From assembly GCF_041435095.1 (NCBI RefSeq), contig NZ_CP108025.1, forward strand, positions 6,262,001 through 6,326,000: a stretch of DNA of 64,000 nucleotides, given 5' to 3'. This document shows, in pieces, positions 7,006 to 16,210 of the stretch. Each line of letters starts with the position of its first letter. Position 1 is the first letter of the stretch. Both the position numbers and the translations under genes were made by a program. The notes below the pieces were generated by a model that saw nothing but the letters and a program-made list of their open reading frames with translations, had not been told where the DNA came from and did no database searches. Origin of the DNA: Kitasatospora sp. NBC_00315. Lineage in GTDB: Bacteria; Actinomycetota; Actinomycetes; Streptomycetales; Streptomycetaceae.

Positions 7006-9759
7006 GTGGCTACGCAGAGTACGGGCAAGGGCGCGACGGGTGGCGACGGGACCGGCCCCCGGCCCCGGCTGATGCTGCTCGACGGGCATTCGATGGCCTA
7101 CCGGGCCTTCTACGCGCTGCCCGTGGAGAACTTCAACACCTCCACCGGTCAGCCCACCAACGCGGTGTACGGCTTCGCCTCGATGCTCGCCAACACGGTG
7201 CGCGACGAGCAGCCGACCCACCTCGCGGTCGCCTTCGACCTCTCCCGCAAGACGTTCCGTTCGGCCGAGTTCCCCGACTACAAGGCCAACCGGGCCAAGA
7301 CGCCGGACGAGTTCAAGAGCCAGATCGGGCTGATCGGCGAACTGCTCGACGCGATGAACGTCCCCCGGATGACGGTGGAGAACTTCGAGGCCGACGACAT
7401 CATCGCCACCCTCGCCACCGCCGCCGCGGCCGAGGGTTTCGACGTCGACATCGTCACCGGTGACCGGGATTCGCTCCAGCTGGTCACCGAGCGGGTCACC
7501 GTGCTCTACCCCACCAAGGGCGTCTCCGAGCTCACCCGCTACACGCCCGAGAAGGTCGCCGAGAAGTACGGCGTCACCCCCGCCCAGTACCCGGATCTGG
7601 CCGCCCTGCGCGGCGATCCGTCGGACAACCTCCCCGGCATCCCCGGGGTCGGCGAGAAGACGGCCGCGAAGTGGGTCAACCAGTTCGGCTCCTTCGACGA
7701 ACTCGTCGCCAACGCGGACCAGGTCAAGGGCAAGATCGGCGAGAAGCTCCGCGAGCACCTCGACTCGGTCAAGCGCAACCGGGTGCTCACCGAGCTGGTC
7801 CGCGACGTCGAACTCCCGCTCGGCGTCGCCGACCTGCAGCGCGCCGCGTTCGACCGTGAGGCGGTCGGGCAGCTGATGGAGTCGCTGGAGTTCCGCAACA
7901 GCAACTTCCGCGAGCGGATCTTCGGCATCGACCCCACCGCCGGGCAGAGCGCCGAGCAGGCCGAGGTCGCCCCCGGTATCGAGGTGGACGGCGATCTGCT
8001 CACCGAGCCCGGTGCGCTGGCCGGCTGGCTCGCCGAGCACGCCGCCGGCGCCGCCGCCCCGGTCGCGCTGGCCGCCGTCTACCAGTGGGGTCTCGGCGCG
8101 GGCAGCGTCCAGGAGGTCGCGCTCGCGGCCGGCGAGAGCGCCGCCTGGTTCGACCCCGCGCACCTGGACGAGGCGGACGACCGCGCCTTCACCGCCTGGC
8201 TGGACGACCCGGTCCGCCCCAAGGCGCTGCACATCGCCAAGCAGGTGATGCGGGCCTTCGCCGAGCAGGGCTGGCAGATCCGGGGCGTGGTCGCCGACAC
8301 CGCGCTCGCCGCCTACCTGGAGAAGCCCGGCCGGCGCACCTTCACCCTGGAGGTGCTGGCCGAGGAGTACCTCTCCCGCTCGCTCACCCCGGCCGCGGCC
8401 GCCGAGACGGGCCAGCTCAGCTTCGACGCGCCGGAGGAGGACGCGACCGCCGGTGCCCGCGCGCTGATGGTCCAGGCCCGTACGGTGCTCGACCTCGCGG
8501 CGCAGTTCGAACCGCGGCTCGCCGCCGCAGGCGCCACCGAGCTGCTGCGGGACATGGAACTGCCGATCGCCTCGCTGCTGGCCCGGATGGAGCGCACCGG
8601 CATCGCCGCCGACCGGGCCTGGCTGACCGGCCTGGAGGCGCAGTTCGCCACCGAGATCCAGCGGGTGGTGGAGGAGGCGCACGCCGCCGCCGGGCACGAG
8701 TTCAACCTCGGCTCGCCCAAGCAGCTGCAGGAGATCCTCTTCGGCGAACTGGCGCTGCCCAAGACCAAGAAGATCAAGACCGGCTACACCACCGACGCCG
8801 ACGCGCTGGCCTGGCTGGCCGGCCAGACCGACAACGAGCTGCCGGTCGTCCTGCTGCGCCACCGGGACCAGGCCAAGCTGCGCACCACCGTGGAGGGCCT
8901 GCTCAAGACGGTCTCCCCGCAGGGCCGGATCCACACCACGTTCAACCAGATGGTCGCCGCCACCGGCCGGCTCTCCTCGCAGGACCCGAACCTGCAGAAC
9001 ATCCCGGTCCGCACCGAGGAGGGCCGGGCGATCCGTCGTGCCTTCGTCGTCGGCGAGGGCTTCGACGCGCTGCTGACCGCCGACTACTCGCAGATCGAGC
9101 TGCGCATCATGGCCCACCTCTCCGAGGACGAGGCCCTGCTGGAGGCCTTCGCGGGCGGCGAGGACCTGCACACCACCGTCGCCTCCCAGGTCTTCGGCGT
9201 CGAGTCGGGCGCGGTCGACGCCGAGATGCGCCGCAAGATCAAGGCGATGTCCTACGGCCTGGCGTACGGGCTCTCCGCCTACGGGCTCTCCCAGCAGCTC
9301 GGCATCAAGCCGGGCGAGGCGCAGGGCCTGATGGACACCTACTTCGAGCGCTTCGGCGGCGTGCGGGACTACCTCCAGCGGGTGGTGGAGGAGGCCCGCG
9401 CCACGGGGTACACCGAGACGCTGCTCGGGCGCCGCCGCCACCTTCCCGACCTCAACAGCGACAACCGCCAGCGCCGGGAGATGGCGGAGCGGATGGCCCT
9501 GAACGCCCCGATCCAGGGCTCGGCCGCCGACATCGTCAAGATCGCCATGCTGAAGGTGGACGACGCCCTGCGGGCCGCCGGGCTGACCTCCCGGATGCTG
9601 CTGCAGGTGCACGACGAAATCGTCCTGGAGCTGGCCCCGGGCGAGCGCGGGCAGGTCGAGGCGATCGTGCGCGAGCAGATGGCCGGCGCCTACCCCCTGC
9701 GGGCTCCGCTGGACGTGTCGGTCGGCGTCGGCCCGAACTGGGAGAGCGCCGCGCACTGA
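7006..9759 (+). CDS. polA: DNA polymerase I
   Basis: Repair and Okazaki-fragment polymerase, 917 aa from the GTG at 7006, where family homology begins (LMLLDGHSMAYRAFYALP). An N-terminal 5'-3' exonuclease domain (about 20-320, with FEADDIIATLA and GVGEKTAAKWV) is followed by a remnant 3'-5' exonuclease domain and a family A polymerase domain: motif A DYSQIELR near 693, motif B RRKIKAMSYGLAYG near 742, motif C QVHDEIV near 868. The middle domain lacks the DxE and the later Asp needed for proofreading, as is usual for actinobacterial Pol I. Confidence 0.98.
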   Translation: MATQSTGKGATGGDGTGPRPRLMLLDGHSMAYRAFYALPVENFNTSTGQPTNAVYGFASMLANTVRDEQPTHLAVAFDLSRKTFRSAEFPDYKANRAKTPDEFKSQIGLIGELLDAMNVPRMTVENFEADDIIATLATAAAAEGFDVDIVTGDRDSLQLVTERVTVLYPTKGVSELTRYTPEKVAEKYGVTPAQYPDLAALRGDPSDNLPGIPGVGEKTAAKWVNQFGSFDELVANADQVKGKIGEKLREHLDSVKRNRVLTELVRDVELPLGVADLQRAAFDREAVGQLMESLEFRNSNFRERIFGIDPTAGQSAEQAEVAPGIEVDGDLLTEPGALAGWLAEHAAGAAAPVALAAVYQWGLGAGSVQEVALAAGESAAWFDPAHLDEADDRAFTAWLDDPVRPKALHIAKQVMRAFAEQGWQIRGVVADTALAAYLEKPGRRTFTLEVLAEEYLSRSLTPAAAAETGQLSFDAPEEDATAGARALMVQARTVLDLAAQFEPRLAAAGATELLRDMELPIASLLARMERTGIAADRAWLTGLEAQFATEIQRVVEEAHAAAGHEFNLGSPKQLQEILFGELALPKTKKIKTGYTTDADALAWLAGQTDNELPVVLLRHRDQAKLRTTVEGLLKTVSPQGRIHTTFNQMVAATGRLSSQDPNLQNIPVRTEEGRAIRRAFVVGEGFDALLTADYSQIELRIMAHLSEDEALLEAFAGGEDLHTTVASQVFGVESGAVDAEMRRKIKAMSYGLAYGLSAYGLSQQLGIKPGEAQGLMDTYFERFGGVRDYLQRVVEEARATGYTETLLGRRRHLPDLNSDNRQRREMAERMALNAPIQGSAADIVKIAMLKVDDALRAAGLTSRMLLQVHDEIVLELAPGERGQVEAIVREQMAGAYPLRAPLDVSVGVGPNWESAAH

Positions 9760-9764
9760 CCGCG

Positions 9765-9806
9765 CCGGTCGGCGGGGGCGGTGCGCGGCCGCCTCCCGCC
9801 GACCGG
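9765..9806 (+). terminator. polA terminator
   Basis: Twelve-bp perfect stem CCGGTCGGCGGG / CCCGCCGACCGG starting 6 nt after the polA stop, with a further GGCGG/CCGCC pairing inside the loop. No T-run, as usual in this GC range. Confidence 0.75.
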
Positions 9807-9833
9807 TCAGGGGCGGCGAAGACTCGGAAAGGG

Positions 9834-9864
9834 CTTGCAGCAAGTTTCTGAAATTCTTTGCGAG
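9834..9864. promoter_or_regulatory. Possible LacI/MalR-type operator
   Basis: CTTGCAGCAAG (9834-9844) is a palindrome around its central base and is followed by TTTCTGAAATTCTTTGCGAG, an AT-rich stretch unusual for this genome. The CTTGCA/TGCAAG pattern resembles operators I remember from Streptomyces maltose and amylase genes. It lies between polA and the DinB-like gene, which is not a sugar gene. Confidence 0.35.
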
Positions 9865-9936
9865 ATCCATTGACCGCCGCCGAGCCGGCGCGGGAGGGTC
9901 GTGGTCGTCACCCCTCCCACCGAAAGGCGCCACGCC

Positions 9937-10524
9937 ATGCCCGGACACGCCCCGCCGGTCGCCGACGAGCGCGACGCACTGCTCGCCTTCCTCGCCCAGC
10001 AGCGCCAGGGACTGCGGATCACCGCACACGGCCTGACGGAGGAGCAGGCGCGGTCGGCGCCCTCCGCCAGCGAGCTGAACATCGCCGGCCTGATCAAGCA
10101 CGCGGCCCGCTGCGAGCGCGGCTGGATGGATCTCGTCCTGCGGCGCGAGAGCGGCCCGCGCCGGGAGGCCGACGAGTCGGACGACTCCGACTTCCGACTC
10201 ACCCCGGACGAGACGCTGGCCGGTGTCCTGGACGACTACCGGCAGGCGGCCGCCGAGACGGACGAGATCGTCGCCGGCATCGCCGATCTCGGCCAGGGCG
10301 TACCGGTGCCCCGGGGAGTGCCGTGGTTTCCGGCCGACGTCGAGCAGTGGTCGGTGCGCTGGGTGCTGCTCCACCTGATCGAGGAGACCGCGCGGCACGG
10401 CGGCCACGCCGACGTCATCCGGGAGACCGTCGACGGCGCCACCCACTACCCGCTGATGGCCGCCGCCGAGCGGTGGCCCGACCCGTGGTTCCGGCCCTGG
10501 GAGCCCGCCGGCCCCACTACCTGA
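9937..10524 (+). CDS. DinB/DUF664-family protein
   Basis: Cytoplasmic four-helix-bundle protein of 195 aa from the ATG at 9937 (AAAGG upstream); a GTG at 9901 would add 12 residues. The first helix ERDALLAFLAQQRQGLRITAHGLT, the second containing LIKHAARCERGWMDLVL, and WVLLHLIEETARHGGHADVIRE fit the DUF664 group, with His residues in a metal-binding arrangement. Relatives include thiol- or metal-dependent transferases, but most are uncharacterised. It is monocistronic and convergent with hrpB. Confidence 0.85.
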   Translation: MPGHAPPVADERDALLAFLAQQRQGLRITAHGLTEEQARSAPSASELNIAGLIKHAARCERGWMDLVLRRESGPRREADESDDSDFRLTPDETLAGVLDDYRQAAAETDEIVAGIADLGQGVPVPRGVPWFPADVEQWSVRWVLLHLIEETARHGGHADVIRETVDGATHYPLMAAAERWPDPWFRPWEPAGPTT

Positions 10525-10565
10525 CCGGACGGTCCGTCAGCTCGGCCCGGTCGGACCGGACATGA

Positions 10566-10599
10566 GGTGCGCAGGCGGCCTGGCGGGCGCCTGCGCACC
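10566..10599. terminator. Bidirectional terminator
   Basis: Perfect 12-bp stem GGTGCGCAGGCG / CGCCTGCGCACC with a 10-nt loop between the convergent DinB-like gene and hrpB. Confidence 0.75.
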
Positions 10600-10664
10600 G
10601 ACGGGGCGGCCACCCCCGCGCGGTGCCGGGCGACGGCCCCGGCCCGACGGATCCGGCGCCGCGC

Positions 10665-13232
10665 CTACCTCCGCTGGTTGAGCCGCCGGGTGGGCTCGGC
10701 GGTGCCCGGGTCCTCCGGCCAGGGGTGGCGGGGGTAGCGGCCGCGCAGTTCGGCGCGGACCGCCCGGTAGCCCTCCCGCCAGAACGAGGCGAGGTCGCCG
10801 GTGACGGCGGCCGGCCGCCCGGCGGGGGAGAGCAGGTGGACCGTCAGCGGCACGCGGCCGCCGGCCAGCGCGGGGGCCGCGGCCCAGCCGAACAGCTCCT
10901 GGAGCTTGACGGCGAGCACGGGCCGCTCGCCGCTGTAGTCGACCCGGATCCGGGAGCCCGACGGCACCGTGATCCGCTCGGGGGCGAGTTCCTCCAGCCG
11001 CCCGGCCTGCCCGGTGGCCCAGGGCAGCAGCCGATGCAGGGCGGCGGCGGTGTCGAGGCGTTCGAGCGCGGAGCGGCGGCGGGCACGGGAGAGTTCCGGC
11101 TCCAGCCATCTGTCGACGGCCGCCAGCAGCGCGTCGTCGCCGACGTCGGGCCAGGGCTCGCCGAGGGCGCGATGCAGGAAGGCCAGGCGCTCGCGCAGCG
11201 CGGCGGCGGCCGGTGACCAGCTGAGCAGGTCGGTGACGCCCTCCCGGGCCAGGCCCTCCAGCAGGGCGGCCCGGACCAGGGCCGGGTCCGGCGAGGTGAG
11301 CGGGACGGCGGCGAGTTCGATGGCGCCCAGCGACTCGACCCGGCGGGCCGCCAGGTCACCGCGGCGCCCGCCCGGCGGCGTCGCCCAGCGGACCTCGGCC
11401 CGGCCGGTCAGCAGCGGCGCCCCGGCCAGTCGCGCGGTGCTCTCGTCCAGTGCCGCGGCGTGCAGGATCCGGGCCGAGGGCGAGCCGGCCGGGCGGTCGG
11501 CGACCGCGACCGCGAGCCAGGGCAGGCCGGTCAGCGCGGTGCCGGGGGCGGTCTCGGCAGCCGTACCGGACGCCATCAGATAGGGGCTCCGGGCGCCGGG
11601 TTCGGGCTTGTCCACGCGGGCCCGGGCGATCCGCTCGGGGAAGGCCAGCGCGACCACCAGGCCGGCGGCGGCGGTGTCCGGCAGCCCCCTCCCCGGGGTC
11701 TCGTCCAGGCTCCGGCGCAGCCGCCGGACCTCCTCGCGCCAGCGGCCCGCATAGGGGTCGTTGCCCTGCCTGACGGCACGCCAGACGGCGCCGAGGTCGT
11801 CCCCGAGCGCGCGCGGCGGCTCCTCGGAGAGCAGCGCGACCACCTCCGCGGCCCGTCGGGAGCCGACCTCGGCCGCGCCGTCGAGCAGCGCGCGGGCGAG
11901 CCGGGGGTGCAGCCCGGTGCGGGCGAGGCCGGTGCCGCGCGCGGTGGCCCGGCCGTCCTCGTCGACCGCGCCCAGGGCCCGCAGGGTCTGCCGGGCGGCG
12001 GCCATCGCGCCGGCCGGCGGGGCGTCGGGCAGGGCCAGGCCGCGCGCGTCCGGGTCGCCCCAGCAGGCGGCCTGGAGGGCGAAGGAGGTGAGGTCGGCGA
12101 GTGCGATCTCCGGGGTGGGGAAGCGGGCGGCGAGGGCGTCCTCGGCCTCGTTCCAGCAGCGGTAGACCGTGCCGGGTGCCTCGCGTCCGGCCCGTCCGGC
12201 GCGCTGGCGGGCGGCGGCCAGCGAGGCCCTCACCGTCACCAGGGCGGCGAGGCCCCGGGCGTGGTCGGTGCGCGGCTCGCGGGCCAGCCCGGCGTCCACC
12301 ACGGTCCGCACCCCGGGGACGGTGAGCGAGGACTCGGCGACCGAGGTGGCCAGGATGACCCGCCGGGCGCCGCCGGCGGTGAGTGCCGCGTCCTGGACGG
12401 CCTGCGGGGCCCGGCCGTGCAGCTGCAGCACCTCCGCCGGCGCGCCGGCCAGCAGGCCCGCGACCCGGGAGATCTCGCCGACGCCGGGCAGGAAGCAGAG
12501 CAGGTCGCCGGTCCGCTCGGCCAGCGCCCGCCGGACGGTGGCGGCGACGTGCTCCAGCAGCAGCGGGTCGGTACGGGTGCCCTGCGGGGCGCGCACGGCG
12601 CGCGGCGGGGGCGCCCAGACGACGTCGACGGCGTGCGACACCCCGTGTGCCTCGATCACCCGGGCCGGCCCGTCGGGCCCGCCGAGCAGTCGCGCCCAGG
12701 CCTCGGTGTCGGAGGTCGCCGAGGCACAGACCAGTCGCAGCTCGGGGCGGAGCGCGGCGCGGACGTCCAGCAGGAAGGCCAGCGCGGTGTCGGCGTCCAG
12801 ATGCCGCTCGTGGCACTCGTCCAGGACGACGGTGCCGACGCCGGCCAGCTCCGGGTCCCGCTGGAGCCGCTGGAGCAGCACACCGGTGGTGACCACCTCG
12901 ACCACGGTGGCGGGGCCGACCCGCCGCTCGCCCCGGATCGCGTACCCGACGCGCCCACCCGGCTGCTCGCCGAGCAGCCAGGCCATCCGCCGCGCCGCCG
13001 CCCGGACGGCGAGCCGGCGTGGCTCGGCCACCAGCACCCGGCCGGGCGGCCCGGGCGGCCCGCCGGCCAGACCGGCCAGCGCCAACGGCACCAGGGTGGT
13101 CTTGCCGGTGCCGGGCGGCGCCGCCAGCACGGCCACGCCGTCGGCGGCCAGTGCGTGCCGCAGGGCGGGGACGGCCTCGCGGACCGGAAGGTCGAGCCAG
13201 GCGGGGTTCAGCGCGGCGGAGGTGTCGGTCAA
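10665..13232 (-). CDS. hrpB: ATP-dependent helicase HrpB
   Basis: DEAH-type helicase of 855 aa with the motifs in order: Walker A APPGTGKTT near residues 38-46, DECH box (VVLDECHERHLDADTAL), SAT, motif V TSVAESSLTVPGVRTVVDAG, and motif VI QRAGRAGREAPG. A helicase-associated region and the HrpB-specific C-terminus follow (SGSRIRVDY; a stretch near LYFGLA-like LFGWAAAPALAGGRVPLTVHLLSP). The cellular role is unclear; RNA or ribosome-related work is assumed from DEAH relatives. The TTG start at 13232 lies 7 bp after the methyltransferase stop, so the two are probably cotranscribed. Confidence 0.93.
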   Translation of the reverse strand: MTDTSAALNPAWLDLPVREAVPALRHALAADGVAVLAAPPGTGKTTLVPLALAGLAGGPPGPPGRVLVAEPRRLAVRAAARRMAWLLGEQPGGRVGYAIRGERRVGPATVVEVVTTGVLLQRLQRDPELAGVGTVVLDECHERHLDADTALAFLLDVRAALRPELRLVCASATSDTEAWARLLGGPDGPARVIEAHGVSHAVDVVWAPPPRAVRAPQGTRTDPLLLEHVAATVRRALAERTGDLLCFLPGVGEISRVAGLLAGAPAEVLQLHGRAPQAVQDAALTAGGARRVILATSVAESSLTVPGVRTVVDAGLAREPRTDHARGLAALVTVRASLAAARQRAGRAGREAPGTVYRCWNEAEDALAARFPTPEIALADLTSFALQAACWGDPDARGLALPDAPPAGAMAAARQTLRALGAVDEDGRATARGTGLARTGLHPRLARALLDGAAEVGSRRAAEVVALLSEEPPRALGDDLGAVWRAVRQGNDPYAGRWREEVRRLRRSLDETPGRGLPDTAAAGLVVALAFPERIARARVDKPEPGARSPYLMASGTAAETAPGTALTGLPWLAVAVADRPAGSPSARILHAAALDESTARLAGAPLLTGRAEVRWATPPGGRRGDLAARRVESLGAIELAAVPLTSPDPALVRAALLEGLAREGVTDLLSWSPAAAALRERLAFLHRALGEPWPDVGDDALLAAVDRWLEPELSRARRRSALERLDTAAALHRLLPWATGQAGRLEELAPERITVPSGSRIRVDYSGERPVLAVKLQELFGWAAAPALAGGRVPLTVHLLSPAGRPAAVTGDLASFWREGYRAVRAELRGRYPRHPWPEDPGTAEPTRRLNQRR

Positions 13233-13239
13233 GGCCGGT

Positions 13240-14103
13240 TCAGCCCCGCTGCGTGACGAAGATCGCGGTGCCGGGGATGTGCCGTCCGCGCAGCGGGCTC
13301 CAGCCGCCCCACTCCTGCTCCAGACCGGCCGGCCACTCGGGCTCGACCAGGTCGAGCAGCCGGAAGCCGGCCGCGGTCAGCTCACGGACCCGGTCGCCGA
13401 GGGTGCGGTGGTGCTCGACGTAGGTGGCCCGCCCCTGCTCGTCCTCCTCGACGTACGGGGTCCGGTCGAAGTAGGAGGCGACGGCGGTCAGGCCCTCCAC
13501 CCCGGGCTCGTCGGGGAAGGCCCAGCGGATCGGGTGGGTGACCGAGAAGACCCAGCGCCCGCCCGGCCGCAGCACCCGGTGCACCTCGCGCATCAGCTGC
13601 TCGGTGTCGGCGCTGAAGGGCACCGCGCCGTACGCGGAGCAGGCCAGGTCGAAGGAGCCGTCGGCGAACGGCAGCACCGCGGCGTCCGCCTGCACCACGG
13701 GGACGACGGCGGCGCCGCGACCGAGGTCGATCCGCCGGGAGTGCTGGAGCTGGCGGTGGGAGATGTCCAGGGCGACCGGGCGGGCGCCGCGCGCGGCCAG
13801 CCAGCGCGAGCACTGCGCCGCGCCCGCACCGATCTCCAGGATGTCGCGGCCCTTCCAGGACGAGGGCTCGCCGAGCAGCCGGGCGTCGGCCTCGTCCAGG
13901 CCCTCGGGGCACCAGGTGAAGCGGTCGTCGCCGAGGAACTCGCCGTGCTCGTCCTGGTACTCGTCCGCGTTGCGGTCCCACCAGTGGCGGCTGGCCCGGC
14001 TGCTCTCGCCGGCCTCGGCGGCGCGCCGGACGGCGTCGTTCTCGTCCTCCCCGGGCAGGGCCGTGGCCTGCGGTTCGAGCAGAGGATCAGGGGTGGTGGC
14101 CAA
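13240..14103 (-). CDS. Class I SAM-dependent methyltransferase
   Basis: Rossmann-fold methyltransferase of about 287 aa. Motif I ILEIGAGAAQCSRWLA is followed by VALDIS (acidic end of beta 2), then FADGSFDLACSAYGAVPF and HRVLRPGGRWVFSVTHPI, the pattern of small-molecule methyltransferases. The N-terminal part has the conserved block HWWDRNADEYQDEHGEFLGDDRF. The start is uncertain: a TTG at 14103 gives a family-like length, while the frame stays open to 14229. The substrate is unknown. It sits just ahead of hrpB and diverges from rpsA. Confidence 0.9.
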   Translation of the reverse strand: MATTPDPLLEPQATALPGEDENDAVRRAAEAGESSRASRHWWDRNADEYQDEHGEFLGDDRFTWCPEGLDEADARLLGEPSSWKGRDILEIGAGAAQCSRWLAARGARPVALDISHRQLQHSRRIDLGRGAAVVPVVQADAAVLPFADGSFDLACSAYGAVPFSADTEQLMREVHRVLRPGGRWVFSVTHPIRWAFPDEPGVEGLTAVASYFDRTPYVEEDEQGRATYVEHHRTLGDRVRELTAAGFRLLDLVEPEWPAGLEQEWGGWSPLRGRHIPGTAIFVTQRG

Positions 14104-14313
14104 GGTGGTAGTGCCCGTCGCGTAGGGTGTCGTCTGCGGAAAGCGCCGCTGTTCCGAGTCTGTCCCGTACGGGTCAGCTCCGGGACGGTGGCATCCGGGG
14201 AGCGGGCCCCTGCGGCTGCCACCCGACACACCGGCCGAGCCGGCGTGAAGGGGCGCGGTTGCGAGGATATGGCCTGATCCACACCGGCCTCCACCGTCTC
14301 GCCACAGTTGGCG

Positions 14314-14342
14314 TTGACCGTGCCCGGCTGTCCCCGTATGCT
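14314..14342 (+). promoter_or_regulatory. Near-consensus promoter of rpsA
   Basis: TTGACC (14314-14319) and TATGCT (14337-14342) separated by exactly 17 bp, the best vegetative-type (HrdB) promoter in the window. Confidence 0.85.
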
Positions 14343-14559
14343 ACAAGTTGCGCTGCGGGCCTGCGCGCCTCGGACGGAGCAGGTCGCGCTCGCATCTGTC
14401 GAAGACCCCACGGTCGCAAGACGGACACCGGATCTCGGATTCTTTCTGGGAATCACCGGTGCGCCGTGCATCTGGCTGTCCGGCTTTCGGTGGGAGCGAT
14501 ACGGGCCCTCCGCGTGGCATTACCTACGACTTCATGTCCGTACCGGAGCCCTTTTCCTA
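14343..14559 (+). promoter_or_regulatory. Long 5' leader of rpsA
   Basis: About 210 nt separate the promoter from the rpsA start, with no RBS-like AGGAGG next to the ATG (CTTTTCCTA precedes it). S1 genes of other bacteria are autoregulated through their leaders; the same is inferred, not shown, here. The upstream stretch 14104-14313 holds no gene. Confidence 0.5.
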
Positions 14560-16050
14560 ATGACGAGCCCCACCGACTCCTCCCTCAGCACCACCCCGCA
14601 GGTTGCGGTCAACGACATCGGCGACGCTGAGGCATTCCTCGCGGCGATCGACGAGACCATCAAGTACTTCAACGATGGCGACATCGTCGAGGGCATCATC
14701 GTGAAGGTCGACCGTGACGAGGTTCTCCTCGACATCGGTTACAAGACCGAGGGTGTGATCCCTTCCCGCGAGCTCTCGATCAAGCACGACGTTGACCCGC
14801 ACGAGGTCGTCAAGGTCGGCGACGAGATCGAGGCCCTGGTTCTCCAGAAGGAGGACAAGGAGGGTCGTCTGATCCTGTCCAAGAAGCGCGCACAGTACGA
14901 GCGCGCCTGGGGCACGATCGAGAAGATCAAGGAAGAGGACGGGATCGTCACCGGTACCGTCATCGAGGTCGTCAAGGGTGGTCTCATCCTCGACATCGGC
15001 CTCCGTGGCTTCCTGCCGGCCTCGCTCGTCGAGATGCGCCGCGTCCGCGACCTCCAGCCCTACGTGGGCAAGGAGCTCGAGGCCAAGATCATCGAGCTGG
15101 ACAAGAACCGCAACAACGTGGTCCTGTCCCGCCGTGCCTGGCTGGAGCAGACCCAGAGCGAGGTCCGCCAGACCTTCCTCACCACCCTGCAGAAGGGTCA
15201 GGTGCGCTCCGGCGTCGTCTCCTCCATCGTCAACTTCGGTGCCTTCGTGGACCTGGGTGGCGTCGACGGCCTCGTGCACGTCTCCGAGCTGTCCTGGAAG
15301 CACATCGACCACCCGTCCGAGGTTGTCGAGGTCGGCCAGGAGGTCACCGTCGAGGTTCTCGACGTCGACATGGACCGCGAGCGCGTCTCCCTGTCGCTGA
15401 AGGCGACCCAGGAAGACCCGTGGCAGCAGTTCGCCCGGACGCACCAGATCGGCCAGGTCGTCCCCGGCAAGGTCACCAAGCTGGTTCCGTTCGGTGCGTT
15501 CGTCCGCGTGGACGAGGGCATCGAGGGTCTGGTCCACATCTCCGAGCTGGCCGAGCGCCACGTGGAGATCCCGGAGCAGGTCGTCCAGGTCGGCGACGAG
15601 ATCTTCGTCAAGGTCATCGACATCGACCTCGAGCGTCGTCGCATCAGCCTCTCGCTGAAGCAGGCCAACGAGTCGCTCGGTGCCGACCCGGCCTCGGTCG
15701 AGTTCGACCCGACCCTGTACGGCATGGCTGCCTCGTACGACGACCAGGGCAACTACATCTACCCGGAGGGCTTCGACCCCGAGGCGAACGACTGGCTCGA
15801 CGGCTTCGAGAAGCAGCGCGAGGCGTGGGAGGCCCAGTACGCCGAGGCGCAGACCCGCTTCGAGCAGCACCAGGCCCAGGTCATCAAGAGCCGTGAGGCC
15901 GACGCCGAGGCCGCTGCGGAGGGTGGCGACGCCGTCGCCGCCGCCGCCGGTGGCTCGTACTCCTCCAGCAGCGACGAGGGCTCCGGCGCTCTCGCTTCGG
16001 ACGAGGCGCTCGCCGCACTGCGCGAGAAGCTGGCCGGCGGCCAGAGCTGA
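14560..16050 (+). CDS. rpsA: 30S ribosomal protein S1
   Basis: Ribosomal protein S1, 496 aa with four S1 RNA-binding repeats (about 45-115, 130-195, 215-285, 300-370), the actinobacterial domain count; proteobacterial S1 has six. The repeats share signatures such as GGVDGLVHVSELSWKH and EGIEGLVHISELAERH. It binds mRNA on the small subunit and helps initiation. Codons are less G/C-biased at position three than in neighbours (many GGT, CGT), as expected for a highly expressed gene. The C-terminal tail is acidic and rich in Ala, Gly and Ser. The ATG at 14560 matches relatives. Confidence 0.98.
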   Translation: MTSPTDSSLSTTPQVAVNDIGDAEAFLAAIDETIKYFNDGDIVEGIIVKVDRDEVLLDIGYKTEGVIPSRELSIKHDVDPHEVVKVGDEIEALVLQKEDKEGRLILSKKRAQYERAWGTIEKIKEEDGIVTGTVIEVVKGGLILDIGLRGFLPASLVEMRRVRDLQPYVGKELEAKIIELDKNRNNVVLSRRAWLEQTQSEVRQTFLTTLQKGQVRSGVVSSIVNFGAFVDLGGVDGLVHVSELSWKHIDHPSEVVEVGQEVTVEVLDVDMDRERVSLSLKATQEDPWQQFARTHQIGQVVPGKVTKLVPFGAFVRVDEGIEGLVHISELAERHVEIPEQVVQVGDEIFVKVIDIDLERRRISLSLKQANESLGADPASVEFDPTLYGMAASYDDQGNYIYPEGFDPEANDWLDGFEKQREAWEAQYAEAQTRFEQHQAQVIKSREADAEAAAEGGDAVAAAAGGSYSSSSDEGSGALASDEALAALREKLAGGQS

Positions 16051-16114
16051 GCTCTCGCCCCTGCCGCTGAGCGTCAGGCGATCACTCGCTGAGCCGCTGA
16101 GCAACGGCTGAAAC

Positions 16115-16150
16115 GTGGACCCCCGCCCGGGGAACCGGGTGGGGGTCCAC
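16115..16150 (+). terminator. rpsA terminator
   Basis: Sixteen-bp stem GTGGACCCCCGCCCGG / CCGGGTGGGGGTCCAC (one G-U pair) closed by a GGAA tetraloop, 65 nt after the stop codon. Confidence 0.9.
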
Positions 16151-16156
16151 GCGTTT

Positions 16157-16210
16157 GTGCGGGTGCGGGTGCGGGTGCGGGTGCGGGTGCGGGTGCGGGT
16201 GCGGGTGCCG
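16157..16210. repeat. Hexanucleotide repeat with G-quadruplex potential
   Basis: Eight perfect GTGCGG units plus one variant (GTGCCG). Read on the plus strand it is GGG followed by TGC repeatedly, which satisfies the G3N3 four-tract quadruplex rule. It sits immediately after the rpsA terminator. The remainder of 16211-16456 holds no gene. Confidence 0.9.
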
